A stretch of 64,000 nucleotides of DNA. It comes from Desmodus rotundus (Eukaryota > Chordata > Mammalia > Chiroptera > Phyllostomidae). Position 1 is the stretch's first letter. Every line of letters starts with the position of its first letter. Where the stretch lies: the NCBI RefSeq assembly GCF_022682495.2, contig NC_071396.1, forward strand, positions 20,147,735-20,211,734. Reading direction: 5' to 3'. The position numbers and the translations under genes are program-made. The notes below the pieces were generated by a model. The model did no database searches. It was not told the DNA's origin and saw nothing but the letters and a program-made list of their open reading frames with translations. Positions 63,561 through 64,000 of this stretch are shown in pieces.

Positions 63561-64000
63561 GATTAAGATGTCAAGGAAGACGAGAAATGACAGGTTTTTG
63601 GTTTTTTGCCCTTTTGCCTCATTTCCCGGAGCCCAGTCCCATCTAAGGGTTTGTCATCCTTGGAGTCTGGAACTCACCCTGCTAATCGGAGTGCCTGCCG
63701 CGGAGGTCCCTCTACCTCCACGGTCCCTGTGGCCTTGCCCGCAGCCGGGGGCCGTAGCCTGCAGCTCAAGGGCACTCTGACGGGCCCTGCGTGGAACCAG
63801 GGATTTCTCTGTCGGCAGTTGACTTCGAGGCCAGAATACACACTAGAATCAAAGGCCTACTGTCTTAGAAAAGCAAATAAAAGTATATAAGAAATGCTGA
63901 TTCCATTGAATTAGGAATGCTAGACGACTTCCTCACTTTGCATCTCTCACATTCTTTTTTTTTTTTTTTTTTTATGATTGTCCATTCTACATGTTCTTTC
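63561..64000. other. Unassigned sequence ending in a T19 run
   Basis: No named repeat until a T19 homopolymer at 63955-63973, which may be the tail complement of an antisense retroposon cut by the window edge. Confidence 0.4.

Overview
This window is mammalian nuclear DNA, almost certainly from a bat, probably Yangochiroptera. Five copies of a tRNA-derived SINE match what I know of the bat VES family: a tRNA-like head with the TTCGATCC box, the 'GTTTCTCTCTC' body and an A-rich tail. There are two short mariner-type inverted-repeat elements in opposite orientation and several lineage-type L1 3' ends. Below these lies the older mammal-wide layer of MIR, L2, old L1 and MLT1-type LTR fragments. 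Family names come from memory, since no library search could be run.

I found no protein-coding gene, rRNA, functional tRNA or CRISPR array. The open frames are short, have no recognisable domain, and often run through repeats; the longest is 275 codons on the minus strand at 37559-38386 and starts inside a MIR. The window reads as an intergenic or intronic stretch.

Layout: 1-11 kb is GC-rich, repeat-poor, mostly unique DNA with four blocks that look like conserved regulatory elements (about 2.9-3.3, 4.08-4.11, 5.5-5.8 and 9.6-9.76 kb) and a CTCF-like motif at 8.15 kb. From 11.8 to 24.3 kb there is one VES SINE and degraded L2/MIR fragments in otherwise unique sequence. From 24.6 to 32.5 kb the DNA turns AT-rich and becomes a nest of minus-strand old L1 interrupted by an L2 block, a 32-bp minisatellite, a mariner MITE, a twin-primed L1 with a 16-bp target duplication, and a MIR pair. 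From 33 to 48 kb GC-rich unique sequence returns, with MIRs, one MLT1-type LTR, two L1 3' ends and L2. From 48.4 to 51.8 kb two L1 blocks lie in tandem, the first carrying a 47-bp L1 tail inside it. From 52 to 64 kb come VES copies, the second mariner MITE, a clear MLT1 LTR, microsatellites and a last old L1 split by a VES SINE.

No genes work together here. What the window does record is layered retrotransposition, with several insertion events still readable from their target-site duplications. I see no evidence for an undescribed gene system. The best leads are the insertion structures and the candidate regulatory blocks.
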